This document shows positions 7,435 through 14,486 of a DNA stretch of 44,018 nt, piece after piece; within the stretch, counting starts at the first letter, position 1; each line of letters opens with the position of its first letter. Origin of the DNA: Bacillota bacterium. GTDB taxonomy: Bacteria; Bacillota; Clostridia; Acetivibrionales; DSM-1351. A program made the translations under genes and the position numbers. Location of the stretch: positions 1-44,018 of the forward strand of contig JAEWSZ010000207.1 of the NCBI GenBank assembly GCA_023397905.1, read 5' to 3'. The notes under the pieces are model-generated. The model was not told where the DNA came from and searched no databases. It saw only the letters and a program-made list of their open reading frames with translations.

Positions 7435-8447
7435 TTTCCCAACCCCAAATATTTATTTGTCATGCCCACGGCCTCCAGCCTGTCTGTCTGCATTTCCATA
7501 CAAGCTCTGACGGCATCCATGGACTCGGGAATGACCACCGATTCCTGGGGAATGTTTATGGCAAACATTATTTCATCTCCGGAATTGACTATAGCCTCTT
7601 CCCAAATGGCAATCTCATACATGTCGCCCCTGGGGTTTCCCAGATCTCTGGCATATCTGAACAGGGAAGCATTTCCCAGGAAGCCGTCCTCTATTCTCAC
7701 AAGCCTGATCCTGGGGTGCTTGCTGAAAGCTTCAATTGCCTGCTGCTTTTCTATCTTCGTTTTGGTCTTAGCCACCACCGTAATGATATGCCCGTGAGTG
7801 ACCGGAGTGTGCACCAGGATACCTGTTGCATTTATATGGGGCATTATCGTTTCCAGATCCACGGCCTGATGGCTGGGAGCTTTGTCTATCTGCAGAGCGT
7901 TTGTCAGTCCCCTGTGATAATCGCCGGGATCCGCTACGCGCCTGATGATGGTAATGGCAACTTTTTCAACGCCTACAACCCTGTCCAGGCAGTCCACCGC
8001 GCGGATAAGCCCCGTGGTATTGCAGGATGTGAGTTTCAGAAATTGCTTGCCCAGGCCTTTTTCATAATTTGCATAGCCATGGAAGAAAACATCAGCCACG
8101 CTGTTTTTCTCTCCGCCCTGGAAAATGGCCTTCTTCCCGTATCTTTCGTAAAGCTCCTTGTTTTTGGCGCCTACTCCGGCGCTGGTGGAATCCAGCATAA
8201 CATCCACCTTCCTGACCAGATCCTCCAGAGTGCCCGACACCTTTATACCTATGTCTTCAAATAATTTATTGTTTTCAGGAACGCCGTTGTACAGCGCATA
8301 GGGCATCCCCTTCTCTTTCAAAGCCCTTATTGCCAGTGTGGGTGCAATATCCGCAACCCCCACCAATTCCATATCCTCCTGCAGCGCCACTCCGTCGGCA
8401 AGTCTCTGTCCGATAACCCCGTAGCCTGCAACTCCAACTTTAATCAT
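7425..8447 (-). CDS. Archaeal-type (type II) glyceraldehyde-3-phosphate dehydrogenase homologue
   Basis: A 340-residue phosphorylating aldehyde dehydrogenase of the archaeal GAPDH class, which is uncommon in bacteria. The N-terminal Rossmann start VKVGVAGYGVIGQRLADGV and the catalytic SCNTTGL motif (Cys142) are archaeal-like. They differ from the bacterial GapA SCTTNCL. The RRVADP segment is kept. The archaeal PSHHGPD segment, as I recall it, reads PSHQAVD here, in the region near the phosphate sites. The ATG at 8447 has AAGGAG eight bases upstream; a TTG at 8453 would be too close to it. It is the first gene of the operon. I infer oxidation of 3-hydroxy-4-oxobutanoate, a carboxylate analogue of glyceraldehyde 3-phosphate, though normal GAPDH activity is possible. 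Confidence 0.84.
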   Translation of the reverse strand: MIKVGVAGYGVIGQRLADGVALQEDMELVGVADIAPTLAIRALKEKGMPYALYNGVPENNKLFEDIGIKVSGTLEDLVRKVDVMLDSTSAGVGAKNKELYERYGKKAIFQGGEKNSVADVFFHGYANYEKGLGKQFLKLTSCNTTGLIRAVDCLDRVVGVEKVAITIIRRVADPGDYHRGLTNALQIDKAPSHQAVDLETIMPHINATGILVHTPVTHGHIITVVAKTKTKIEKQQAIEAFSKHPRIRLVRIEDGFLGNASLFRYARDLGNPRGDMYEIAIWEEAIVNSGDEIMFAINIPQESVVIPESMDAVRACMEMQTDRLEAVGMTNKYLGLGKWK

Positions 8448-8505
8448 AACCAATTCTCCTTCCTTCTCGCGGTAATTTTATAATGGTATAGTTTACTATA
8501 ATTTT

Positions 8506-8519
8506 TGAAAGCGCTTCCA
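8506..8519. promoter_or_regulatory. LacI/cre-type operator, iol operon site O3 in the leader
   Basis: TGAAAGCGCTTCCA is close to the cre consensus TGWAANCGNTNWCA, with one mismatch by eye. It lies 59 bases before the gap start codon and downstream of the predicted promoter, where it could act as a roadblock. It could alternatively mark a second, nearer promoter. Confidence 0.5.
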
Positions 8520-8667
8520 AATAGACAAAATAAATATTTTCTCCGATCCAAGATAATTCAAATGGTTAAATCCGGCGAAACTCACATAAATATTATATCA
8601 ATTTAAACTTGATATATGAATTTTGCCATAAATATTTTTTCTGTCTCTGTCTGGATAAAATATAAAA

Positions 8668-8682
8668 TGAATAACGCTTTCA
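8668..8682. promoter_or_regulatory. LacI-type operator, iol operon site O1
   Basis: TGAATAACGCTTTCA, embedded in AAAATGAATAACGCTTTCAT. It differs by one base from the site in front of the GH95 gene (12734-12748) and sits just after the predicted -10. It is probably bound by the neighbouring LacI-family protein. CcpA binding to a cre-like site is an alternative. Confidence 0.6.
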
Positions 8683-8692
8683 TAAACACTTG

Positions 8693-8721
8693 ATATAAAT
8701 ATTCTATAAACTTCTTTACAA
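8693..8721 (-). promoter_or_regulatory. Predicted sigma-A promoter of the iol operon
   Basis: On the minus strand a -35 TTGTAA (8721-8716) and a -10 TTATAT (8698-8693) are separated by exactly 17 bases. One operator-like site lies just upstream of the -35 and another 10 bases downstream of the -10, a classic repression layout. The boxes were found by eye and the start site is not known. Confidence 0.5.
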
Positions 8722-8731
8722 TCCTTTAATC

Positions 8732-8745
8732 TGGAAGCACTTTCA
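8732..8745. promoter_or_regulatory. LacI/cre-type operator, iol operon site O2
   Basis: TGGAAGCACTTTCA lies upstream of the predicted -35. It shares the GAAAG-core-CTTTC half-site pattern of LacI/CcpA-family operators with the other two sites. A looping or auxiliary operator is plausible. Confidence 0.45.
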
Positions 8746-8785
8746 TCAACAAGTATGCAAGCTCTTCTGCCCCATGTGCTCAGGC

Positions 8786-9787
8786 TTATTTTATGTTTTT
8801 TACGGAATCTCTTACAATGAATTTAGTCGGCAATAATACTGTGTGATGTGTGGATTTTCTCTGGTCCCTGACTCTGCTGATAATGAGTTCGGCGGCGCTT
8901 CTGCCTATTTCATAGGTTGGCTGCTCCACCGTGGTCAGTGTAGGCCTCATGAGCGATGCAAGCCCAATATTGTCATAGCCCACAATGCTTATGTCATCCG
9001 GTATCCTGAGGCCCCTCATCTGAATGGCGTAATAGGCGCTGACCGCCAGCTGGTCGTTGTACGTGAAAATAGCCGTGACCTCCGGCATTTTGTCCAGAAC
9101 CATGTTGGTCATGTGGTATCCGCAGTAGGGAGTGAAATCAGAGGACAATATATATTTTTTGTTGATCTCGATTCCATTATCCTTATGGGCCTTGAAATAG
9201 CCCTTCATTCTGTTGCTGATGTTGGAGTTTTCAAAATTATATACCAGAAACGCTATGTTTTTATGCCCTTGCTTTATGAGGTAATCCACGGCCCTGTAGG
9301 CTCCGGTCTCATCCGAAGTATTGACGCAGTCGGTTTCCTTCAAAGCCGACTGGACCGTCACAACAGGAATGATATTCTTGATTTTTCCGATTATGGATTC
9401 TTCCTCGGTGCAGGTGTTGAACACGATCAGCCCGTCCACCCTTTTCTCGATCATCTGGGATATATATTGATTTTCCTTTTCCACGGTATACCTGGAATTG
9501 CTGAGAAATACCGTAAAGCCCTGGCTGTTCAAATATTCCTCGATGCTTTCGATGACCTCTGTAAAAAACGGATTTGTAATATCGCTCACCACTACGCCTA
9601 TGGTGTTGCTGGTCTTGTTGACCAGGCTCCTGGCCAGTGCGTTGGGAATGTAGTTCAATTCCTCCATGGCTTTTTCGACTTTTCTCTTTGTCTTTTTACT
9701 GACCGACGGATTTCCGTTGAACACTCTTGAAACAGTGCTTATGGAAACATTCGCTTTTTCTGCAATATCGTATATTGTCGCTTTCCG
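8786..9787 (-). CDS. LacI-family transcriptional regulator, no canonical start codon
   Basis: A LacI/GalR-type repressor with an N-terminal helix-turn-helix and a sugar-binding periplasmic-protein-like effector domain (IGVVVSDITNPFF onward, with IVGYDNIGLASLMRPTLTTVEQP near the C-terminus). The nearest ordinary start is GTG at 9724, which would delete most of the HTH. Reading upstream in frame gives ATIYDIAEKANVSISTVSRV (GCG at 9781 onward), a complete LacI HTH, so the gene really begins near 9787. There the expected Met codon reads CGG. Between the in-frame TGA (9820-9818) and GTG 9724 there is no ATG, GTG or TTG; an ATG at 9795 is in another frame. A rare start (ATT 9808), a frameshift or a sequence error are all possible. 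Its likely targets are the iol operon and the GH95 gene. Confidence 0.8.
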   Translation of the reverse strand, partial: RKATIYDIAEKANVSISTVSRVFNGNPSVSKKTKRKVEKAMEELNYIPNALARSLVNKTSNTIGVVVSDITNPFFTEVIESIEEYLNSQGFTVFLSNSRYTVEKENQYISQMIEKRVDGLIVFNTCTEEESIIGKIKNIIPVVTVQSALKETDCVNTSDETGAYRAVDYLIKQGHKNIAFLVYNFENSNISNRMKGYFKAHKDNGIEINKKYILSSDFTPYCGYHMTNMVLDKMPEVTAIFTYNDQLAVSAYYAIQMRGLRIPDDISIVGYDNIGLASLMRPTLTTVEQPTYEIGRSAAELIISRVRDQRKSTHHTVLLPTKFIVRDSVKNIK

Positions 9788-9808
9788 AGATGCATTATCC
9801 GTGCCAAT

Positions 9809-9826
9809 CCCCCCTTTTCAGGGGGG
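9809..9826. repeat. GC-rich hairpin overlapping the LacI gene's putative ribosome binding site
   Basis: Six C (9809-9814), a six-base loop, then six or seven G. On the minus strand the AAAAGGGGGG that would serve as Shine-Dalgarno is one arm of the stem. It may limit translation of the regulator. It is also a homopolymer prone to sequencing or replication slippage. Confidence 0.4.
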
Positions 9827-9906
9827 GTTGCAAAATAACAGTTCAATACATGTGAAATTCCAATTATAACCGGTCCTCCCATATTAACCTGTAGCCAATG
9901 TGAAGC

Positions 9907-9922
9907 ACACGGTACACCGTGT
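9907..9922. repeat. Short palindrome, operator-like
   Basis: ACACGGT-AC-ACCGTGT, a perfect 7-base inverted repeat with a two-base spacer, about 100 bases upstream of the LacI-family gene. It could be an operator for another regulator. It does not match the iol/GH95 operator. Confidence 0.4.
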
Positions 9923-10024
9923 ATCAATAACTTCGCTTAGTGTAGTATTTGAATTATCTGTAATGGCTCAGCTTTGGCATTTTAACTGTCGCTCACATTC
10001 ACCGTCCGTGGCTTCATAGTTCGC

Positions 10025-10049
10025 TAAAACAGACCTCCTGTCTGTTTTA
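10025..10049. terminator. Hairpin, possible terminator of the GH95 gene
   Basis: TAAAACAGAC-CTCCT-GTCTGTTTTA, a perfect 10-bp stem. It is about 300 bases downstream of the GH95 stop on the minus strand. The T-tract after it on that strand is only part of the stem (TTTTA), so terminator function is uncertain. Confidence 0.35.
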
Positions 10050-10342
10050 CAGCTAAAATACCACTTCTTCGCCAACAGCTAAAATCAAATCCTACAATGC
10101 GCGCATTTATTGATGCACGCCATACCTTTTCCGTGCTTCCCATTGAATAAATTGTACCTGCGGACCAGTAAGCTAATTTTTCACATATCATTGAACATAT
10201 TTATTTTGCAACACCCCCAATTTTTTTATTTAATAATACGCTTTCATATATTGACGTACCCGGTATACGGATGTTCCATATCCTGGCATGAATATCCGGC
10301 AAAATGTTATATCCTTTAACATTACCGGCATATGGACATGCG

Positions 10343-12706
10343 TCAGGCTTCAGGCTTTATGATATATGTCTTGCCCTTTACGGTGTCAAAGCCTGTGGCC
10401 GGACATATGTAATTGCCGGCCTGCTGGTGCCTGTCCTCTTCAAAAACCTTCAGGGAACCGTCCGTTCTGATCTTGCATAAGTTTCCCGATAAAGATTTGA
10501 TCCTGGCGTATACTATCTCGCCATTTTCCCATTTTATATCCACTTCAAAGCCGCCTCTTGCCTTCAGGCCCTTTACCCGGCCGTCCTTCCACGCTTCCGG
10601 CAAGGCCGGCAGCAGCACTATCTCTCCCGTATGGCTCTGCAAGAGCATTTCTGCGATTCCCGCGGTTGCTCCGAAGTTGCCGTCTATCTGGAACAGTTTT
10701 GGAGGATGTACGTCAAACAGGTTTTTAAAGGTGGCTTCCTTCAACTGCTTTTTAAGGAAAGAGTACGCCCTGTTCCCTTCCTCCAGTCTCGCAAAGCAGC
10801 TTATTATCCAAGCGCAGCTCCAGCCGGTGCCGCCGCCGCCGTTTTCAATCCTTCTTTCTATGGACTTCCTGCTCGCCCCCAGATAGCTGCCGCTTTCCTG
10901 CAAAAATATCCTATTGCCCGGATAGAGTCCGTACATATGGGATATATGCCTGTGGCCCAGCTCATTTTCATCAAAATCCTCCGACCACTCCTGAAGCTGT
11001 CCGAATTTACCGATTTTATAGGGCAGCAGCTTGTTTCTGGCATTTTTCAGTTTGTTCCCGAATTCCTCGTCAAAGCCCAGGATGGCTCCGGCTTCAATGC
11101 AGTTTGAAAACAGCTCCCATATAATGCACATATCCATTGTAGTGCCCGCGCTCACCGCCGAACGTTCTCCCTTATGGCTGAAATTGTTCTCCGGAGACGT
11201 GGACAGCGGGGTGACCAGGTACCCGTCCTCATTTTCCTCAAGCCAATCCAGGTAAAACAGCGCGGAACCCTTCATAATCGGATATGCTCTGGTCTTCAGG
11301 AAATCTATGTCCTGGTTGAACAAATAGTGTTCCCATAAATGGCTGCACATCCAGCCTCCTGCCATAGGCCAGAATGCCCACTGCGGGTCGCCCTTTACAG
11401 GAGCGCTGTTTCTCCATATGTCCACATTGTGGTTCACCACCCAGCCGTCCAGGCCGAAATGCACCTTTGCCGTGATATTTCCGGTGGTCTGCAGTTCCTC
11501 CAGCATATGGAAAAGAGGTTCATGGCATTCGGCCAGATTGCAGGTTTCCGCGAGCCAGTAGTTCATCTGCGTATTTATATTTGTGGTCCAGTTGCTGCTC
11601 CAGGCAGGCCTGAGTTCATAATTCCAGATGCCCTGGAGATTCGCAGGCTGGGAACCTTTTCTCGAGCTGGCTATAAGCAGGTATCTGTTATATTGAAAAT
11701 ACAGGCTGATAAGTCCCGGATCTTCCTCTCCCTTTACCAGGGACTCAAGCCTTGCATCTGTCGGCAGCCGGCTTTTTTCCTCCCGGGAATTTCCAAGTTC
11801 TATTTCGACCCGCTTATAGAGCTTGCCATGATCCTTCACATGGGCCTTGAGCAATTGCTCATAAGGCTTGCGGGAAGCTTTTTTAATGGCGCTCCGGCAT
11901 TTCTTTGCAGACTTTTCGGGGCTGGTTTCAGGAAACTTCTCAAAGCCTCTGAAGCCGGTTGCCGCAGCCAGAATTATAGTTGCCGAGCTGGCCCCCTCCA
12001 CCTTGAGCTTTCCCTGCTGCATTTTTGTGCCGCCGTCCTCCAGCAGCACCTGGGCCTGTACTTCAAAAGCCATTCCGCAGCCGGTTTTAAAATAGACTAC
12101 AGGCTGCCTGCTGCTTTCCACATAATTTGGCTCCACGTGGTCCGGGCTGTTTCCGGACATTGCAATACAGCCTTCATTTGACTGGTATACCGAATGCTTT
12201 AAAAGGCTGTCGAAATACACCGAAAAATTCAAGCTCTTTTTTTTGTTGCAGGACAGCCTGATAACCATAACGTCGTCTACGGCGCTTATAAAAATCTCTC
12301 TGTCGTAGCGTATATCATTTTCCACATAAGAGACTTTTCCCGTGGCCGTTTCTAAATCCAATTCCCTTCTGTAAGCCGATATGTCTCCCTTTTGCTCAAA
12401 TTCCAGATACAGGTCGCCCATGGGCTCATATGACTCGTTCCAGTAGCCCAGCATTTCCTGCTGCACCAGCTTATGCGCCTCGGAGTATTTTTTCTCTCTC
12501 ACCAGCCGTTTCGCCTCTTCAAGATAATCGATAGCGGCGTAGTTGTTTTTGTCTCTGGGGAATCCAGACCATAGCGTATCTTCATTCAAGGAAATACACT
12601 CTTTGTGAACGCCGCCGAAAACCATACCTCCAAGGCGGCCGTTTCCAAGCGGAAGCGCTTCCAGCCAGTCCGAAGACGGCTGCAAATAAAATAACTTATT
12701 CTCCAT
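10343..12706 (-). CDS. Glycoside hydrolase family 95 (alpha-L-fucosidase / alpha-L-galactosidase type)
   Basis: A 787-residue enzyme that hydrolyses terminal alpha-L-fucosides or related L-sugars by inversion. No signal peptide is seen, so it is probably cytoplasmic and acts on imported oligosaccharides. Family marks are LPLGNGRLGGMVFGG near the N-terminus, NEDTLWSG, TTNINTQMNYW (Asn376 and Asn378, matching the catalytic Asn pair of BbAfcA), SPENNF (Glu506, general acid) and QIDGNFGATAGIAEM (Asp675). All are intact. The ATG at 12706 has AGGAGG seven bases upstream; a GTG at 12712 would abut the box. It has its own promoter with an operator almost identical to that of the iol operon. Exact L-sugar specificity cannot be read from the sequence. 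Confidence 0.88.
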   Translation of the reverse strand: MENKLFYLQPSSDWLEALPLGNGRLGGMVFGGVHKECISLNEDTLWSGFPRDKNNYAAIDYLEEAKRLVREKKYSEAHKLVQQEMLGYWNESYEPMGDLYLEFEQKGDISAYRRELDLETATGKVSYVENDIRYDREIFISAVDDVMVIRLSCNKKKSLNFSVYFDSLLKHSVYQSNEGCIAMSGNSPDHVEPNYVESSRQPVVYFKTGCGMAFEVQAQVLLEDGGTKMQQGKLKVEGASSATIILAAATGFRGFEKFPETSPEKSAKKCRSAIKKASRKPYEQLLKAHVKDHGKLYKRVEIELGNSREEKSRLPTDARLESLVKGEEDPGLISLYFQYNRYLLIASSRKGSQPANLQGIWNYELRPAWSSNWTTNINTQMNYWLAETCNLAECHEPLFHMLEELQTTGNITAKVHFGLDGWVVNHNVDIWRNSAPVKGDPQWAFWPMAGGWMCSHLWEHYLFNQDIDFLKTRAYPIMKGSALFYLDWLEENEDGYLVTPLSTSPENNFSHKGERSAVSAGTTMDMCIIWELFSNCIEAGAILGFDEEFGNKLKNARNKLLPYKIGKFGQLQEWSEDFDENELGHRHISHMYGLYPGNRIFLQESGSYLGASRKSIERRIENGGGGTGWSCAWIISCFARLEEGNRAYSFLKKQLKEATFKNLFDVHPPKLFQIDGNFGATAGIAEMLLQSHTGEIVLLPALPEAWKDGRVKGLKARGGFEVDIKWENGEIVYARIKSLSGNLCKIRTDGSLKVFEEDRHQQAGNYICPATGFDTVKGKTYIIKPEA
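12651..12662. promoter_or_regulatory. Perfect GGAAGCGCTTCC palindrome inside the GH95 coding start
   Basis: Lies about 45-55 bases into the GH95 coding region. It shares the GCGCTTCC half with iol site O3. It could be an auxiliary LacI/CcpA operator within the gene, or coincidental codon usage. Confidence 0.3.
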
Positions 12707-12733
12707 TAACACTCCTCCTAAAATAAAAAAAAA

Positions 12734-12748
12734 TGAACAACGCTTTCA
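12734..12748. promoter_or_regulatory. LacI-type operator of the GH95 gene
   Basis: TGAACAACGCTTTCA, within AAAATGAACAACGCTTTCAT apart from the flanking A-run. One base differs from iol site O1 over 20 bases. Its position right after the -10 suggests repression. The shared site links the two transcription units. Confidence 0.62.
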
Positions 12749-12752
12749 TTTT

Positions 12753-12782
12753 ATTATATCGTTATTGTAAATATACTTTCAA
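12753..12782 (-). promoter_or_regulatory. Predicted sigma-A promoter of the GH95 gene
   Basis: Minus strand -35 TTGAAA (12782-12777) and a perfect -10 TATAAT (12758-12753), with an 18-base spacer. The operator-like site follows the -10 by four bases. Confidence 0.6.
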
Positions 12783-13012
12783 TACAATTTAGAAAAATTA
12801 AGATTTTTTTCCATATATTTTCTTTCGTGTGTAAATGAGCAAAATATAACACAGGTTGCAAAGCCGCTTTCACCAAAAATCTTATACCAAAGTCAATTAC
12901 GGTTGAAAGCCTTCTCCTTCCAGGCTAATACTGCTTTTAAGCGGGCTTTCAGCCGATAGTAAGACTTTTTAAATACAGTCATGACCGACATATAACGTGG
13001 GGTATCCGTTGC

Positions 13013-13060
13013 ACACAAAAATCCGCACCGGGGACAAAGCCTCTGTGCGGATTTTTGTGT
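13013..13060. terminator. Strong rho-independent terminator after the nucleoside phosphorylase gene
   Basis: ACACAAAAATCCGCAC (13013-13028) pairs perfectly with GTGCGGATTTTTGTGT (13045-13060) around a 16-base loop. The A/T run makes it work in both directions. It ends the deoC-pdp transcript and separates it from the GH95 promoter. Confidence 0.85.
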
Positions 13061-13106
13061 ATCTGTCTGGGTTTATACTTATTTACCTCGCTTAAGTAAT
13101 GATATT

Positions 13107-14429
13107 TTAAAACCGTTCTATCCCCTCTGCGGTAACTCTTGCGTATATTAAAGGAACCTTTTGAGGTTCGCTTGAACCAATTGTAACCGCCTTTTTTATT
13201 ATATCTTCGGCAGCCTTTACCATACTTTCTCTGGAAGTATGTAAAACTGCAAGCGTCTGACCTTTCTGCACCGGTTCTCCGGTTTTTGCTTTTAAAATAA
13301 TACCCGCCCTGTAATCGATAACATCCGCCTTGCTCTCCCTGCCCGCTCCCAGCATAGTAGAAGCAATTCCATAATGTTCGGTATCGATAGCCGTAATCCA
13401 GCCGTCTTTGTCCGACTTAACTTCATAAGTTATGGGGGCCGTATCCAAAAGTCCTGTATCGTCAATTACAGCTCCATCGCCTCCTTGGGCTATGACCATC
13501 TCCCTGAATTTTTCCAATGCCCGTCCGCTGTCCAGAGCCTTTATTGCAAGTTCCATGCATTCTTCCATACTTCCTTTTTTTGCAAGATATAGCATGTTGG
13601 CCGAAAGTCGCAGGCAAATTTCCCTGAGGTCGTCAGGCCCGCAGCCCTTCAATGTATGAACTGCTTCTATTACCTCCAGCGCATTTCCTATTGCACTTCC
13701 AAGAGGCCTGTTCATATCGGTAATCAAAGCAGCTGTTCTTCTGCCGGTATGCTCGCCGATGGATACCATAGCCGCTGCCAGTTCTATGGCTGAGTCAACT
13801 GTTTTCATGAATGCACCGCTGCCTGTTTTAACATCCAACAAAACAGCATCGGCTCCCGAAGCAATTTTTTTGCTCATAATGCTGGCGGCAATCAAAGAAA
13901 CGTTGTCCACTGTCGCGGTAACATCTCTCAATGCATACAGCTTCTTATCTGCCGGAGCAAGATTGGCTGTCTGTCCTATAACTGCCAGTCCGGTATCTTT
14001 TACGATTTCAAAAAATTTTTCAGCCGGTATGGAAGTCTGTAAATTGGGTATAGACTCCAATTTATCCAGTGTACCGCCGGTATGGCCTAACCCCCGTCCT
14101 GACATTTTGGCAAAAGGAACGCCGCAAGCGGCGACTATCGGACCTACTATCATTGTTGTTTTATCTCCCACGCCACCCGTACTATGCTTATCAACCTTAA
14201 TTCCAGGTATTGACGATAAGTCTGCCGTATGGCCGGAATGTGCCATATATTGGGTTAGTATGGAGGTTTCATGGCTGTTCATCCCTTTAAAGTATATTGC
14301 CATCATTAATGCGGCTGCCTGGTAGTCCGGGATGTCGCCCCGGGTATACCCTTCAATGAAAAATTTTATTTCCTCCTCCGTCAACGCTCCGCCATTTCTT
14401 TTATTCATTATCACATCGTACATTCTCAT
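13107..14429 (-). CDS. pdp: Pyrimidine-nucleoside phosphorylase
   Basis: Splits uridine, thymidine or deoxyuridine with phosphate into free base and (deoxy)ribose 1-phosphate. The 440-residue length and order match the thymidine/pyrimidine phosphorylase family: N-terminal helical domain (DVIMNKRNGGALTEEEI), phosphate-binding KHSTGGVGDKTT (residues 81-92), then MSGRGLGHTGGTLDKLE with the usual substrate residues, and a C-terminal barrel-sandwich region. The start may be either of two closely spaced ATGs (14429 or 14423) behind AGGAGAAGGG. It is paired with deoC 57 bases upstream, giving a nucleoside salvage unit that feeds deoxyribose phosphate to glycolysis. Whether it is thymidine-specific (DeoA) or broad (Pdp) is uncertain; Pdp is usual in Firmicutes. 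Confidence 0.92.
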   Translation of the reverse strand: MRMYDVIMNKRNGGALTEEEIKFFIEGYTRGDIPDYQAAALMMAIYFKGMNSHETSILTQYMAHSGHTADLSSIPGIKVDKHSTGGVGDKTTMIVGPIVAACGVPFAKMSGRGLGHTGGTLDKLESIPNLQTSIPAEKFFEIVKDTGLAVIGQTANLAPADKKLYALRDVTATVDNVSLIAASIMSKKIASGADAVLLDVKTGSGAFMKTVDSAIELAAAMVSIGEHTGRRTAALITDMNRPLGSAIGNALEVIEAVHTLKGCGPDDLREICLRLSANMLYLAKKGSMEECMELAIKALDSGRALEKFREMVIAQGGDGAVIDDTGLLDTAPITYEVKSDKDGWITAIDTEHYGIASTMLGAGRESKADVIDYRAGIILKAKTGEPVQKGQTLAVLHTSRESMVKAAEDIIKKAVTIGSSEPQKVPLIYARVTAEGIERF

Positions 14430-14486
14430 ATGCGGTCATCCCTTCTCCTGACAGGCTTTCATTCATCTTCTGAAAATCCACATTAC

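Larger units (their letters stand above)
8448..8785 (-). promoter_or_regulatory. Control region of the gap-pgk-tkt-iol operon
   Basis: A 338-base gene-free stretch between the LacI-family gene and the first gene of the iol operon. It is AT-rich with no credible ORF. It holds a sigma-A-like promoter, three operator-like palindromes (8506-8519, 8668-8682, 8732-8745) and a near-palindrome TATAG-TTTA-CTATA at 8487-8500. If transcription starts from the promoter described, the leader is about 240 bases. Confidence 0.6.
9830..10342. other. Gene-free stretch of about 500 bases between the LacI and GH95 genes
   Basis: No convincing ORF on either strand. It contains two clear inverted repeats (9907-9922 and 10025-10049), a second copy of AGCTAAAAT (at 10051 and 10078) and AT-rich sequence. 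The GH95 terminator should fall here. I do not recognise an RNA family. A structured non-coding RNA or a dispersed intergenic repeat is possible. Confidence 0.5.
12707..13012 (-). promoter_or_regulatory. Upstream control region of the GH95 gene
   Basis: A gene-free AT-rich region. Near the gene it has a promoter and operator (listed separately). Further upstream GCTTTCA-like half-sites recur at about 12864-12872 (GCAAAGCCGCTTTCACC) and 12945-12952, which may be additional operators. I see no ORF here. Confidence 0.45.

Noticed and set aside
9739..9927. Small minus-strand frame of 62 codons upstream of the LacI gene
   Set aside because: It overlaps the true LacI HTH in another frame. It matters only as the source of an out-of-frame ATG (9795).
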